This document shows, piece after piece, positions 8,799 to 17,385 of a stretch of 64,000 nucleotides of DNA. The DNA is from an uncultured Anaerolineae bacterium (GTDB lineage: Bacteria; Chloroflexota; Anaerolineae; Anaerolineales; Villigracilaceae), in the NCBI GenBank assembly GCA_903875215.1, contig CAIQVH010000033.1, forward strand, positions 41,345 through 105,344, in the 5' to 3' direction. A program made the position numbers and the translations under genes. Under the pieces are notes generated by a model. It saw only the letters and a list, made by a program, of their open reading frames with translations. It ran no database searches and was not told the DNA's origin. The number at the start of each line of letters is the position of its first letter. Position 1 is the first letter of the stretch.

Positions 8799-9744
8799 GA
8801 TCTATACTGGTGATGCGCAGAAGGCGCTTGAAACCTGGGCGCCATTGGAATTTGGAGCTGATCCGGTTCCACCCGCGCCGGGAGCCCAGGCGGCACAGAT
8901 TCGCGCCATTTTTCAGGGTGCAGAGGCGGCTGGGGAAAGAAAAGCTGGCCCGCACTCGGCGCTGCGTCCAAAAGCCAGCCTGTCTGATCTGACAACCTGG
9001 CAGCCCGGCGAGATTAGCACGCAATCTGCGCCTGTCCGCCCGGTGGAATGGATTTTTTTGGATGGCTCGGAGGTATCTGTCGGTGTCAGGGAGCAGAATC
9101 CTGTTGGAGACACGCGAAGCACGGTCCGGCAGGAGCAATCCAGCCGGGAGAAGGAAGCTCACCAGATCCTGGTGGTGGCGCGCCAGCAGGCGGATGAAAT
9201 TATCCTGGCTGCCCAGGCTGAGGCAGATCAGGCGCTGATGCAGGTTCAGGATGAAATTGATGCACAAAAGCAGGAAGGCTACCGCCAGGGTTGGCGCGAG
9301 GCGACCAGCGAGATTGAAGAGACGATGAAGGCCACCCGGCTGATGGTGGATGAAGTCCGCGCCTGGCAAGCGGCGCTCATGGCGCAGGGCGAGCCGATCC
9401 TGATTGAGATGTTAAAGGAAATTTCGCAGAAATTGTTTGGCGATGGAGCCGAGCTGGATACGCATGCGCTCCAATATAACCTGAACCGCATTATGGAAAA
9501 TGCGCAGGGTCTTGGAGATTTGAACATTTTTCTCAACCCCCGCGATGCCAAGTTGTTGGATCATTCCTGGAGTGAGTATCAAATGTTGATCACGGGTAAT
9601 CGCGTCAAGATCATCCCTTCGGGCAAGATTACGCGCGGCGGCTGTTACATCACCGGAGATAAGGGCACCGTGGATGGGCGCGTGGAAACCCAGCTGGCGG
9701 CTGTTTTGCGAACTTTTGACGAACCCGGCGAGGCGGCAGAATAG
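8782..9744 (+). CDS. fliH: Flagellar export ATPase regulator FliH
   Basis: 320 aa. FliH dimers bind FliI and tether it to the C ring during export. The first 110 residues are low complexity. A coiled coil with the run EAHQILVVARQQADEIILAA (about 117-136) follows, and the C-terminal FliH/HrpE domain (about 180-310) contains KITRGGCYITGDKGTVDG, typical of the beta part of the family. ATG 8782 is preferred (CGGAG 6 nt upstream) over the in-frame ATG 8776. The start overlaps fliG by 17 bases. Sequence similarity in this family is low, so part of the call rests on position between fliG and fliI. Confidence 0.9.
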   Translation: MKSSSRIYTGDAQKALETWAPLEFGADPVPPAPGAQAAQIRAIFQGAEAAGERKAGPHSALRPKASLSDLTTWQPGEISTQSAPVRPVEWIFLDGSEVSVGVREQNPVGDTRSTVRQEQSSREKEAHQILVVARQQADEIILAAQAEADQALMQVQDEIDAQKQEGYRQGWREATSEIEETMKATRLMVDEVRAWQAALMAQGEPILIEMLKEISQKLFGDGAELDTHALQYNLNRIMENAQGLGDLNIFLNPRDAKLLDHSWSEYQMLITGNRVKIIPSGKITRGGCYITGDKGTVDGRVETQLAAVLRTFDEPGEAAE

Positions 9745-9747
9745 CTC

Positions 9748-11082
9748 ATGGAAACCAGGCTTCCAGATCTTTCCCGGTTTCGCAGTAATCTGACCCAGCT
9801 GAATCCGTTGGCCATTTCTGGCCGGGTGGTGCAGGTGGTTGGCCTGACCGTGGAGACGATGGGTCTCAATTGTCAGATTGGTGAAATCTGCGAGATTCAG
9901 ACCAATAACCGGAATGCCCTGATGGCCGAGGTGATCGGGTTTCGCAACAATCATTCGCTGCTGATGCCGCTTGGGACGATGGAAGGCGTGCAACCAGATA
10001 GCACGGTGCGCTCGGTCTCGCGGGCTTTTAAGGCTCCGGTGGGCGCTTCGCTGGTGGGGCGGGTGTTGAATGGCCTGGGCGAACCGATTGACGGCAAAGG
10101 TCCGCTTGAGAATGTTGAATGGGTATCCACCAATCAGACGCCGCCGCATCCTTTACAGCGTTCTGCCATTGATGAACCGCTCATCACCGGCGTCCGCGTG
10201 CTGGATGGCATGCTGACCTGCGGCAAGGGCCAACGCATGGGAATTTTCGCCGGCAGCGGTGTGGGCAAAAGCACCTTGCTTGGCTCGATCGCGCGCAATT
10301 CGCAAAGCGATATTTCGGTCATTGCCCTGATCGGTGAGCGCGGTCGCGAAGTGCGCGAATTCTTGGAACGCGACCTTGGCCCTGAGGGTCTGGCTCGTTC
10401 GGTGATTGTCGTGTCGACCTCCGATCAGCCAGCCCTGGTGCGATTGAAGGCCGCCCTGGTGGCCATGACCATCGCCGAGCATTTTCGTGATACCGGTCTG
10501 GATGTGATGTTCATGATGGATTCGGTCACCCGTTATGCCATGGCCCAGCGAGAAATTGGCTTATCGATCGGTGAGCCGCCGGCCAGCAAAGGGTACACCC
10601 CGTCCGTGTTTGCCATTCTGCCTCGTCTGCTGGAACGCGCCGGGCGTGGTGAGCGCGGCTCAATCACCGGCTTTTTTACAGTGTTGGTGGAAGGGGATGA
10701 CTTCAACGAACCGATCTGCGACGCGGTGCGTGGGATTCTCGACGGGCATGTCATCCTCAGCCGGGCGCTGGCGGCGCGGAATCATTATCCGGCCATTGAC
10801 GTTCTGAACAGCGTCAGCCGCGTCATGCCCGCCATCACCACCCGTGACCACCTGCAGCTGGCCTCGTTTGCCCGGAAAAACCTGGCCGTATTTGAAAAAG
10901 TTCGCGACCTGGTCAACATTGGCGCCTACGTCAAGGGCTCCGATCCCGAAGTGGACGTGGCTTTGCAGGTGATGCCGATGATCACCAGTTTTCTTCAACA
11001 GGATCGCTCGGATGTGACTGCGTTTGAAAGCACGCTGCAATACCTGTCCGAGATTGTCAACCAATCTGCCTCCGTCAATTAA
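9748..11082 (+). CDS. fliI: Flagellum-specific export ATPase FliI
   Basis: 444 aa, the hexameric ATPase of the flagellar type III export apparatus. It shows the F1-beta-like order: N-terminal barrel, Walker A GIFAGSGVGKSTLL (about 168-181), the LIGERGREVREF loop, Walker B-type DVMFMMDSVTRYAMAQREI, and the family motif GEPPASKGYTPSVF. C-terminal helical part intact. Separated from fliH by 3 bases and followed by fliJ. Confidence 0.98.
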   Translation: METRLPDLSRFRSNLTQLNPLAISGRVVQVVGLTVETMGLNCQIGEICEIQTNNRNALMAEVIGFRNNHSLLMPLGTMEGVQPDSTVRSVSRAFKAPVGASLVGRVLNGLGEPIDGKGPLENVEWVSTNQTPPHPLQRSAIDEPLITGVRVLDGMLTCGKGQRMGIFAGSGVGKSTLLGSIARNSQSDISVIALIGERGREVREFLERDLGPEGLARSVIVVSTSDQPALVRLKAALVAMTIAEHFRDTGLDVMFMMDSVTRYAMAQREIGLSIGEPPASKGYTPSVFAILPRLLERAGRGERGSITGFFTVLVEGDDFNEPICDAVRGILDGHVILSRALAARNHYPAIDVLNSVSRVMPAITTRDHLQLASFARKNLAVFEKVRDLVNIGAYVKGSDPEVDVALQVMPMITSFLQQDRSDVTAFESTLQYLSEIVNQSASVN

Positions 11083-11101
11083 CCCGTCCCAAGGACTCGT
11101 C

Positions 11102-11554
11102 ATGGCACCCAAATTCTCTCTCCAAAGTGTGCTGGATCTTCGCCACGAAAAAGTAGAACTGCTCGAAATTGAGCTGGGCAAACTCCTTGTCGCCCAGCAG
11201 GAAATCCAGGCACAGCTTGAGGCGCTGCAGGTTCAGCAGGCTGGCCTGTTTGAAGAACTGAACACTGCCCAATCGGGTGAAATTGACCTGTTCAAGATGA
11301 AATCTCTTCGGCTGGAGATTTTACAGGTTGGCAGGCAAGTTGAAAGCGTGAGTCTCGACCTGGCGCGAAAAACCCGCGAGATCGAAGCCCGCCGTGCCCG
11401 GCTGATTGAGGCCCGGCAATCCGAAGAAACGCTCGAAATATTGAAGCGCAACCGCCATGAAGTTTACATGGAGGAATTACAGCGCAGTGAAGCCCGGGCG
11501 CAGGACGATATTTATATCGCGCAGGCTTATCGCAACAGCTCTCAGGGAGAATAA
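11102..11554 (+). CDS. fliJ: Flagellar export protein FliJ
   Basis: 150 aa, almost entirely a two-helix coiled coil with a short N-terminal [15 protein letters not shown], the family's typical opening (F-x-L-x-x-V-L-x-x-R). FliJ is the stalk-like partner of FliI and recycles export chaperones. I chose ATG 11102, preceded by AAGGAC; an upstream in-frame ATG at 11024 lies inside fliI. Lies directly after fliI as expected. Confidence 0.9.
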   Translation: MAPKFSLQSVLDLRHEKVELLEIELGKLLVAQQEIQAQLEALQVQQAGLFEELNTAQSGEIDLFKMKSLRLEILQVGRQVESVSLDLARKTREIEARRARLIEARQSEETLEILKRNRHEVYMEELQRSEARAQDDIYIAQAYRNSSQGE

Positions 11555-11559
11555 ACCGC

Positions 11560-12117
11560 ATGGACAATTCTATTTTTACCGGTCAGGTTCAATCCATTAT
11601 GCAGCGGCTGATGTTTGCCCTGTTGGAGAAAATGCTCAGCCGCCTCGAAACGACCGGCCAGACCCCGGCAGCGGGCGCCAGCTCCCAGGCTGTTTCCACC
11701 AGCTCGACAAGTCAGCCGGTGAATGGAGATTTCTCCAGCCTGATCAACCAGGCCGCGCAAAAGTATGGCGTCAACCCTGGGCTGGTGCAGGCGGTCATCA
11801 AGGCCGAATCTAACTTCCGGCCGGATGCCGTTTCATCGGCTGGTGCGCTTGGCCTGATGCAGCTCATGCCTGGTACCGCCACCGGCCTGGGCGTGACCAA
11901 TCCGCTTGACCCGGCGCAAAACATCGACGGCGGGACGCGTTTCCTCAGCCAGCTGCTCAATCATTACAACGGCAATGTCCGCCTGGCTGTCGCGGCATAT
12001 AATGCCGGCCCCGGTGCCGTCGACCGCTATAACGGCATTCCGCCCTATCAGGAAACCCAGACCTACGTCAACCGTGTGCTGGGCTACTACAATTCGACCA
12101 GCGAATGGCAGGGATAA
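11560..12117 (+). CDS. Lytic transglycosylase of the flagellar operon
   Basis: 185 aa. The C-terminal SLT domain (about 67-180) shows [32 protein letters not shown], with the catalytic Glu in KAESNF and the GLMQ motif, followed by [19 protein letters not shown]. The N-terminal 65 residues are helical then Ser/Thr-rich, with no obvious signal peptide, so export by the flagellar system is possible. Placed between fliJ and flgB it probably opens peptidoglycan for rod passage, the task done by the FlgJ muramidase domain in proteobacteria; it is not FlgJ by sequence. Starts 5 bases after fliJ. Confidence 0.9.
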   Translation: MDNSIFTGQVQSIMQRLMFALLEKMLSRLETTGQTPAAGASSQAVSTSSTSQPVNGDFSSLINQAAQKYGVNPGLVQAVIKAESNFRPDAVSSAGALGLMQLMPGTATGLGVTNPLDPAQNIDGGTRFLSQLLNHYNGNVRLAVAAYNAGPGAVDRYNGIPPYQETQTYVNRVLGYYNSTSEWQG

Positions 12118-12121
12118 ACCC

Positions 12122-12520
12122 ATGAGCGATTCATTATTTACGGATACGGCCATGCGCACCGCCAGCCTGGCTCTCGACGGGCTGAGCCTGCGCCAGCAGG
12201 CCATCAGCCGCAACCTGGCGAATATTGACACTCCCGGCTACCAGGCCCAGACGGTTAACTTTGAGCAGACCCTCAAACGCATGGTGGCTGGCAGCAACGA
12301 GCTTGGGCTGAAAACCACCAACATCTCGCACCAGACGACTGCCGCGCAGGAGGCTCGCTTTTCGGTCTCGACGCGCCCGGGCGGCACCTTCCGCGCCGAC
12401 CAGAACAACGTCGACGTGGATGTCGAAATGACAGATATGTCCGAAGCCGGGGTGGCGTACCAGGCCATCAGCCAGGCCATCTCCAAAAAACTCTTGCTAC
12501 TGAAAACATTGGCGAAATGA
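12122..12520 (+). CDS. flgB: Flagellar proximal rod protein FlgB
   Basis: 132 aa, normal for FlgB. N-terminal rod motif RQQAISRNLANIDTPGYQA (about 25-43) and C-terminal NNVDVDVEMTDMSEAGVAYQ are diagnostic. I chose ATG 12122 with AGGGA 8 nt upstream, directly after the transglycosylase stop. In most operons flgB precedes flgC; here it sits seven genes downstream, between the transglycosylase and fliK. Its stop overlaps the fliK start (ATGA). Confidence 0.95.
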   Translation: MSDSLFTDTAMRTASLALDGLSLRQQAISRNLANIDTPGYQAQTVNFEQTLKRMVAGSNELGLKTTNISHQTTAAQEARFSVSTRPGGTFRADQNNVDVDVEMTDMSEAGVAYQAISQAISKKLLLLKTLAK

Positions 12521-14802
12521 CTATGGTTACTCCACTCCAACTGGTTCCTAAAAATATTGTCTCAGAGGACATCCTGGCCAAATCTTCAGCCCGGGATCTT
12601 GAATCGCTACCTTCCCTTTCCTTTGGGGAGATCCTGAAACTTAAAGAACAGGAATTGCAGAAAGAGCAGGAAGTCAGCGCCGCTTCTGTGGCGGCTGCCC
12701 TGGCTGTTTTGCAGACTGCTGCCAGCCTGACCCGGCTGCCGGTGGCCGTTACAGAAGCAACTCCTGCGGTTCAGAATAGCGGGCTCCCGGCTGCCTCCAC
12801 GCTGACAGCGCCAACAACCACTCAGCCGACTACGCCACAGGCCGGCCTGATTTTCAATGCTTCTGAGACGGTCTCCCACCTTTCCGCGCCTGTCCTGACT
12901 GCTATTCCCACCGAGACCCAGGCTTCTCCGCTGCCGGTTGATCCGGCTCTCCAGGCGGAGTTGGAACCCGCTGCACAGCCTGCCAAGCCCGGCCAGGTGC
13001 CGGCCCTGCCCATTCCGCCCGCGGATCCTGCCCTGACGGGAATTGCGCGTCCAAAACCGCGTGAGCCCCGTCCCGCCGTGGCGGCCACCCAGCCGGTTGC
13101 CACTGCCGCCCAGACGGCCCAGCCGGCCGGTGTTATGCCTGTGGCCGGGCGCGAGCCTCGTCCCGCCGTGGCCGCCCAGCCGGTTGCCACTGCCGCGCAG
13201 ACGGCCGGCGTTATGCCTGCCGCCGGGCGCGAGCCTCGTCCCGCCGTGGCCGCCCAGCCGGTTGCCACTGCCGCGCAGACGGCGCAGCCGGCCGGCGTTA
13301 TGCCTGCCGCCGGGGGTCGCGAGCCTCGTCCCGCCGTGGCGGCTGCCCAGCCGGTTGCCAGCGCTGCGCAGCCGGCCCAGCCGGCCGCCCGGCCAGTTGA
13401 TTCGACAGTTTCGATTGCCTCGTCTGCTGCGGTCTCCTTGCCATCTCAAACCAAGCCGGAAGTGGTACCAGCCGGGCCAATTGCATCTCCAGAATCTGTC
13501 CCCAGCCCGGTGAGTGAACAACCGCCTGCCAGGACGTTCCAGGCGGTTGGTGGAATGGAACCCGAACAGATGACCGCCCCGCAGAACTCTTCCGCGTCCG
13601 GCGCTGCCCGGTCCGAGCTGCCCCTGTCTCGTGGCGGGCCGGCTGTGACAGCCCGGTTCGATCCGCCTGTCGGAAGTGCTTCAGCGCCTCGCCCGGCTGA
13701 ACCGGCCGCATTGAGCGGGTCCGCGTTCTCCATTCCGGCAGAAATTGCCCAGGGCGCGGCGAAAGTCGAGATCCCTGCCTCGGAGGAGGCCGAAACGGGG
13801 GTGCGAGCCCAAACGCCGTTGACGCCCATCGCGGAACCGCCCGGCCGCTCGGCTTTTCCACCGGAGCCTGATCTGGCGCCGGAACCGGTCAGGGCTGAAG
13901 CTCCACTCAAGCAGGCTCCCGCTGCCGTTCAGGGCCAGACTGGCGCGCAGATTCCCTCCCGCCCGGCTGGAGAGTTGCCTCGCGTGCTGAATCAGGCCGC
14001 GGAGGCCGAAGAACAACCCACAGCCCGGCCTGATCAGGGCATGGCCCCGGATCCGGACGCCGGGCAAGTGGTCGCTGCCAGCCGGGAGAAGCGTGCCGGG
14101 TCGCCGGTGAAAGCCCCGGTCATGCCAGCCGGGCAAACCAGTGAAAGCGTGAATCCCCGCAAGGTGGATGCGGTGGCCAGCCCGGTAGCGGCGACATCCC
14201 CGACTCCGCCGGCTGCGGTCGCCCAGCCTGAAGCGCTGACTTCGGCTCCTGTTGACCGGCCGTCTGAAAAACAGCCGGAGCCGGGGAGGACGCTTGAAGT
14301 CCAGCCGGCACCGGCCAGCCCGGTGACTGATGCCTCGAAGCTTCAGGCGGCTGGTAAAGCGCCGGGCGTGCCATTGAACGCCCAGTCGGCGGATGTAGTT
14401 CGCCAGATCATGCAGCAGTTGCATGGCCGCTTGCAGAGCGGGAGCAACTCCATGCGTCTGCAGTTGAATCCGAAGGAGCTGGGCGAAATATCCGTTGAGA
14501 TGGTCAGCAGTGCGCAGGGCGTCAGTGTGACGTTCTTTGCCGAACAACCGGGCACCGGGCGCATGCTTGAGAGTCAGATGCAACAGTTGCGCCAGTCGCT
14601 GACCGATTCGGGTGTCCAGTTGACCAATCTCAATCTCAGTCAGCAGCGTCATTCCGGGCAGGAAGGAGGTTTTTCCAATCGCGATCCGCAATTATTCCAG
14701 GCTCCCCAACGCGAAGCAACTCCGGCTGATCCAAAGCTGGAGGCCCGCCCGCGGCCGGCGCCGTCTGGCGCGCGCAGCGATGGGATTGATTACCTGATCT
14801 AA
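12517..14802 (+). CDS. fliK: Flagellar hook-length control protein FliK
   Basis: 761 aa, long for FliK. It acts as a secreted molecular ruler and switches export from hook to filament. The C-terminal Flg_hook domain (about 625-720) has MRLQLNPKELGEISVEMV and SLTDSGVQLTNLNLS. The preceding 600 residues are Ala/Pro/Gln-rich and disordered, including four near-identical repeats of about 26-30 residues encoded at 13060-13389. Hook length scales with the ruler region in studied species, so repeat number could tune it. Translation is coupled to flgB by a 4-base overlap. Confidence 0.93.
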   Translation: MTMVTPLQLVPKNIVSEDILAKSSARDLESLPSLSFGEILKLKEQELQKEQEVSAASVAAALAVLQTAASLTRLPVAVTEATPAVQNSGLPAASTLTAPTTTQPTTPQAGLIFNASETVSHLSAPVLTAIPTETQASPLPVDPALQAELEPAAQPAKPGQVPALPIPPADPALTGIARPKPREPRPAVAATQPVATAAQTAQPAGVMPVAGREPRPAVAAQPVATAAQTAGVMPAAGREPRPAVAAQPVATAAQTAQPAGVMPAAGGREPRPAVAAAQPVASAAQPAQPAARPVDSTVSIASSAAVSLPSQTKPEVVPAGPIASPESVPSPVSEQPPARTFQAVGGMEPEQMTAPQNSSASGAARSELPLSRGGPAVTARFDPPVGSASAPRPAEPAALSGSAFSIPAEIAQGAAKVEIPASEEAETGVRAQTPLTPIAEPPGRSAFPPEPDLAPEPVRAEAPLKQAPAAVQGQTGAQIPSRPAGELPRVLNQAAEAEEQPTARPDQGMAPDPDAGQVVAASREKRAGSPVKAPVMPAGQTSESVNPRKVDAVASPVAATSPTPPAAVAQPEALTSAPVDRPSEKQPEPGRTLEVQPAPASPVTDASKLQAAGKAPGVPLNAQSADVVRQIMQQLHGRLQSGSNSMRLQLNPKELGEISVEMVSSAQGVSVTFFAEQPGTGRMLESQMQQLRQSLTDSGVQLTNLNLSQQRHSGQEGGFSNRDPQLFQAPQREATPADPKLEARPRPAPSGARSDGIDYLI
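13060..13389 (+). repeat. Tandem repeats in the FliK ruler region
   Basis: Four direct copies starting at 13060, 13150, 13228 and 13318, of 90, 78, 90 and about 72 bp. Each encodes a unit beginning REPRPAVAA and ending GVMPxAG. Copy 2 lacks a 9-12 bp CAGCCGGCC-type block. Unit lengths are multiples of three, so the reading frame is kept. The high DNA identity between copies suggests recent slippage or unequal exchange. Confidence 0.9.
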
Positions 14803-14832
14803 CCCATTTATTTTTGTAAAAAGGAGAAAACC

Positions 14833-15261
14833 ATGCAAGTAAACAGTGTTTCTGGGGCCACATCGTTGGCCACCAGCCTGGCCGCCAAAACGGTCAGCCC
14901 GACTGCCAGCAATACGCTGGATGAAAGCCAGTTCATGCAGATTTTGATGGCGCAATTGACCCACCAGGATCCGCTTGAGCCGATGAATAATGCCGAGATG
15001 ATGAGCCAGTTTTCTCAGCTCAATTCGCTCCAGGAGCTGCGCAGTATTCATAGCAGCATGGAACAGCTTTCAGCTTCGAACACGGTCACTTATCTGGCCA
15101 GCCTGATCGGGAAGACGGTCAAGGTTAACCGCCCGGATGGGAAAGTGGTGGAAGGTGTCGTGGAAGGGGTGCTCACGCAGAAGGATAGTCCGCAATTGCA
15201 AATTGGGACAGAGACTGTGCCAATGAGCGACGTTATCGAAATCCGGGGAGCGTCAGCATGA
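14833..15261 (+). CDS. flgD: Flagellar hook capping protein FlgD
   Basis: 142 aa short-form FlgD, the scaffold cap on which FlgE assembles. The conserved N-terminal block is clear: FMQILMAQLTHQDPLEPMNN (about 35-54), then EMMSQFSQLNSLQEL. The short C-terminal barrel (IGKTVKVNRPDG onward) replaces the larger Tudor/Ig domains found in enterobacteria, as in Bacillus-type FlgD. Preceded by AAGGAG. Overlaps the next gene by 4 bases. Confidence 0.93.
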   Translation: MQVNSVSGATSLATSLAAKTVSPTASNTLDESQFMQILMAQLTHQDPLEPMNNAEMMSQFSQLNSLQELRSIHSSMEQLSASNTVTYLASLIGKTVKVNRPDGKVVEGVVEGVLTQKDSPQLQIGTETVPMSDVIEIRGASA

Positions 15262-15680
15262 CTGATTTGATCCAGGTTCAGCCTGGCCGCATCACTGGAG
15301 CAGGGCAGGGGCTTGCCCGCACGGCTGGCAATTCCCGGCCGGTGCAGGGTCCCGATTTCAGTGAAGTCCTTGAGAATGTTCAAGGCGTCCGATTTTCCAG
15401 CCATGCGCAGAAGCGCCTGCTGAGCCGCGAAATCGACCTGAATGATGAAAACGTCAACCGGCTTTCTGATGCGATTGACAAGGCCGAAAAGCGCGGCGGG
15501 AAATCCTCGCTCGTCGTTGTTGACGATCTGGCTTTTATCGTCAATGTTCCCAAACGCACGGTCGTCACTGCCCTCAACGCTTCGCAGCGCGGGGAAGGTG
15601 TCTTCACCCAGATTGACAGCGTCGTCTTTGCCGATCCGGCAACCACTCGTTTGCAGCCCTCGATCGATATCAAAGGCTGA
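15258..15680 (+). CDS. Flagellar operon protein, TIGR02530 family
   Basis: 140 aa. Matches the family of small proteins found between flgD and flgE in Firmicutes and other bacteria (TIGR02530). The core reads FSSHAQKRLLSREIDLNDEN, then AIDKAEKRGGKSSLVVVDD, then AFIVNVPKRTVVTAL. Biochemical role is not established; position suggests hook assembly. Start overlaps the flgD stop (ATGA). Confidence 0.85.
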   Translation: MTDLIQVQPGRITGAGQGLARTAGNSRPVQGPDFSEVLENVQGVRFSSHAQKRLLSREIDLNDENVNRLSDAIDKAEKRGGKSSLVVVDDLAFIVNVPKRTVVTALNASQRGEGVFTQIDSVVFADPATTRLQPSIDIKG

Positions 15681-15751
15681 ATCGTTTTCACCCAATCAAC
15701 AGGCTGGCCCTCTTGGAGGAAGCCTGAAAACCAACCTTTAGGAGAAAAATC

Positions 15752-16996
15752 ATGATTCGCTCGATGTTCACCGCTATTAGCTCGCTTAACCTGCACCAGA
15801 AATACCTGGACGTTGTATCCAATAACCTTGCCAATGCCAACACCACGGGGTACAAATCCAGCCGCGTGCTCTTCCAGGATCAATTTGCCCAGATGATGAC
15901 CCCTGGCTCGGCGCCTTCCACGGCTCAGGGCGGCACCAACCCCACCCAGATTGGTCTCGGCGTCAGCATGGGGTACATTACCCCCAATTTCACCCAGGGT
16001 ACGCTGCAAAGCACTGGCCGCAATATGGATCTGGGTGTGCAGGGAGACGGCTTCTTCATCTACGGCAAGGAGGCCAATCGCCGCTATTCACGCGAAGGCT
16101 CAATGAGCCTGGATGCAGAAGGTTTCATGGTCAACGCCGCCACAGGCGCGCGCGCCCAGGGCTGGCTGGTCGGCGCTTCCGGCATTGATTCCAACCTGCC
16201 GGTGGATGACATCCAGATTGCCACGGATAATACCCTGGCCAAAGCCACCGAAAATGTCCTGCTGGGCGGCAACCTGAGCGCCCTGACCGCCACGGATGGC
16301 ACCGGCACCGCCACCATCTCGATGGGCGTCTATGACTCGCTCGGCACGCTGCAAAAGGGCGCCTTGCGCTTTACCCGCACCGCCGCCGACCCTCTCGTTT
16401 GGGACTGGCAGATCATCGATCCCGTCACCGGAAACAACGGCACCGGTGCCGGCACGATCACCTTCAACACTGACGGCCAGACTGACTCGACCACGGTCGG
16501 CACCCCGGTTCAGATCCCAGGCTCCTCTGGCTCTGCCAATGGCAGCCAGATTGCCCTGACGATCGACTTTTCCAAGCTGACCATGCTCTCCTCCGCCAAC
16601 AGCGCCTCCGTCACCAGCCAGGACGGCCTGACAGCCGGGACCGTGTCGGATGTTTACATCAGCCCCACCGATGGCGCCATTTCCCTGGTTTACTCGAATG
16701 GTCTCGTAGAACAGGTCGGACAGCTGGCCCTGGCGCGCTTCACCAACCCCTCCGGCCTGCTGCGCAGTGAAAAGACCAGTTTCATGGCCGGCCTGAACTC
16801 CGGTGAACCGGAAATTGGCACTGCCAACAGCGGTGGCCGCGGATCGATCGCCTCTGGCTATCTCGAAGCCTCTAACGTGGATATGGCCCAGGAATTCACC
16901 AACATGATCCTGGCCCAGCGCGGCTTCCAGGCTTCCACCCGCGTCATCACCACCTCCGACGAAATCTTGCAGGAACTCGTCAACCTCAAGCGCTAA
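15752..16996 (+). CDS. flgE: Flagellar hook protein FlgE
   Basis: 414 aa. Subunit of the flexible hook joining rod and filament. N-terminal rod/hook signature LDVVSNNLANANTTGYKSSR (about 20-39), LGVQGDGFFI segment, and C-terminal SNVDMAQEFTNMILAQRGFQ with a final helix ILQELVNLKR are all present. The middle domain is Thr/Gly-rich. The ribosome site TAGGAG precedes the ATG. Last gene of the basal-body operon and followed by a strong terminator. FlgG and FlgF, close relatives, are not in the window. Confidence 0.95.
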   Translation: MIRSMFTAISSLNLHQKYLDVVSNNLANANTTGYKSSRVLFQDQFAQMMTPGSAPSTAQGGTNPTQIGLGVSMGYITPNFTQGTLQSTGRNMDLGVQGDGFFIYGKEANRRYSREGSMSLDAEGFMVNAATGARAQGWLVGASGIDSNLPVDDIQIATDNTLAKATENVLLGGNLSALTATDGTGTATISMGVYDSLGTLQKGALRFTRTAADPLVWDWQIIDPVTGNNGTGAGTITFNTDGQTDSTTVGTPVQIPGSSGSANGSQIALTIDFSKLTMLSSANSASVTSQDGLTAGTVSDVYISPTDGAISLVYSNGLVEQVGQLALARFTNPSGLLRSEKTSFMAGLNSGEPEIGTANSGGRGSIASGYLEASNVDMAQEFTNMILAQRGFQASTRVITTSDEILQELVNLKR

Positions 16997-17013
16997 ACCG
17001 CCCCCAGAAACAG

Positions 17014-17053
17014 CAACCGGCGCCCATTCATCGGCGCCGGTTGTTTTTTTTTT
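17014..17053 (+). terminator. Intrinsic terminator after flgE
   Basis: An 11-bp stem (17014-17024 with 17033-17043), an 8-nt loop and ten T residues at 17044-17053. It ends the basal-body operon. The convergent fhlX-like gene stops just beyond it at 17076. Confidence 0.95.
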
Positions 17054-17075
17054 ATCAAGACTGCCAGGGTGGCAG

Positions 17076-17384
17076 CTACCCCGCAACCTTCCCCGTCACC
17101 CGGTATACATACGCCAGCACCTCAGCCACAACCTGGTACAACTCCTCCGGGATTTCCTCCCCGATGTCCAGGCTTGCCAATGCCGCCGTCAGGGCCGCAT
17201 CTTCCACGATCGCAATCTGATGTTTGCGCGCTTCCGCCAGGATCTGCTCCGCCACCTTTCTCTGGCCGCTGGCTACAACGCGCGGTGCGCCGCCGCTCTC
17301 GGGGTCATAACGCAGGGCGGTGGCGCGCACGGGCGCGGTCGGTTTCTCTGTCTGGCGCGCAACCTTGAAACGCCGGTAAGCCAT
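17076..17384 (-). CDS. FlhB C-terminal-domain homologue (FhlX/YlqH type)
   Basis: 102 aa resembling only the cytoplasmic C-terminal domain of the export-switch protein FlhB. RATALRYDPESGGAPRVVAS aligns with the region of the FlhB NPTH motif, but the self-cleaving Asn-Pro-Thr-His is absent. The run AEARKHQIAIVEDAALTAAL and the ending of IPEELYQVVAEVLAYVYRV type are characteristic. In other bacteria such stand-alone proteins can partly replace the FlhB cytoplasmic domain. It follows the YlqG-like gene by 1 base, the same pairing as ylqG-ylqH in Bacillus. Confidence 0.88.
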   Translation of the reverse strand: MAYRRFKVARQTEKPTAPVRATALRYDPESGGAPRVVASGQRKVAEQILAEARKHQIAIVEDAALTAALASLDIGEEIPEELYQVVAEVLAYVYRVTGKVAG

Positions 17385-17385
17385 C

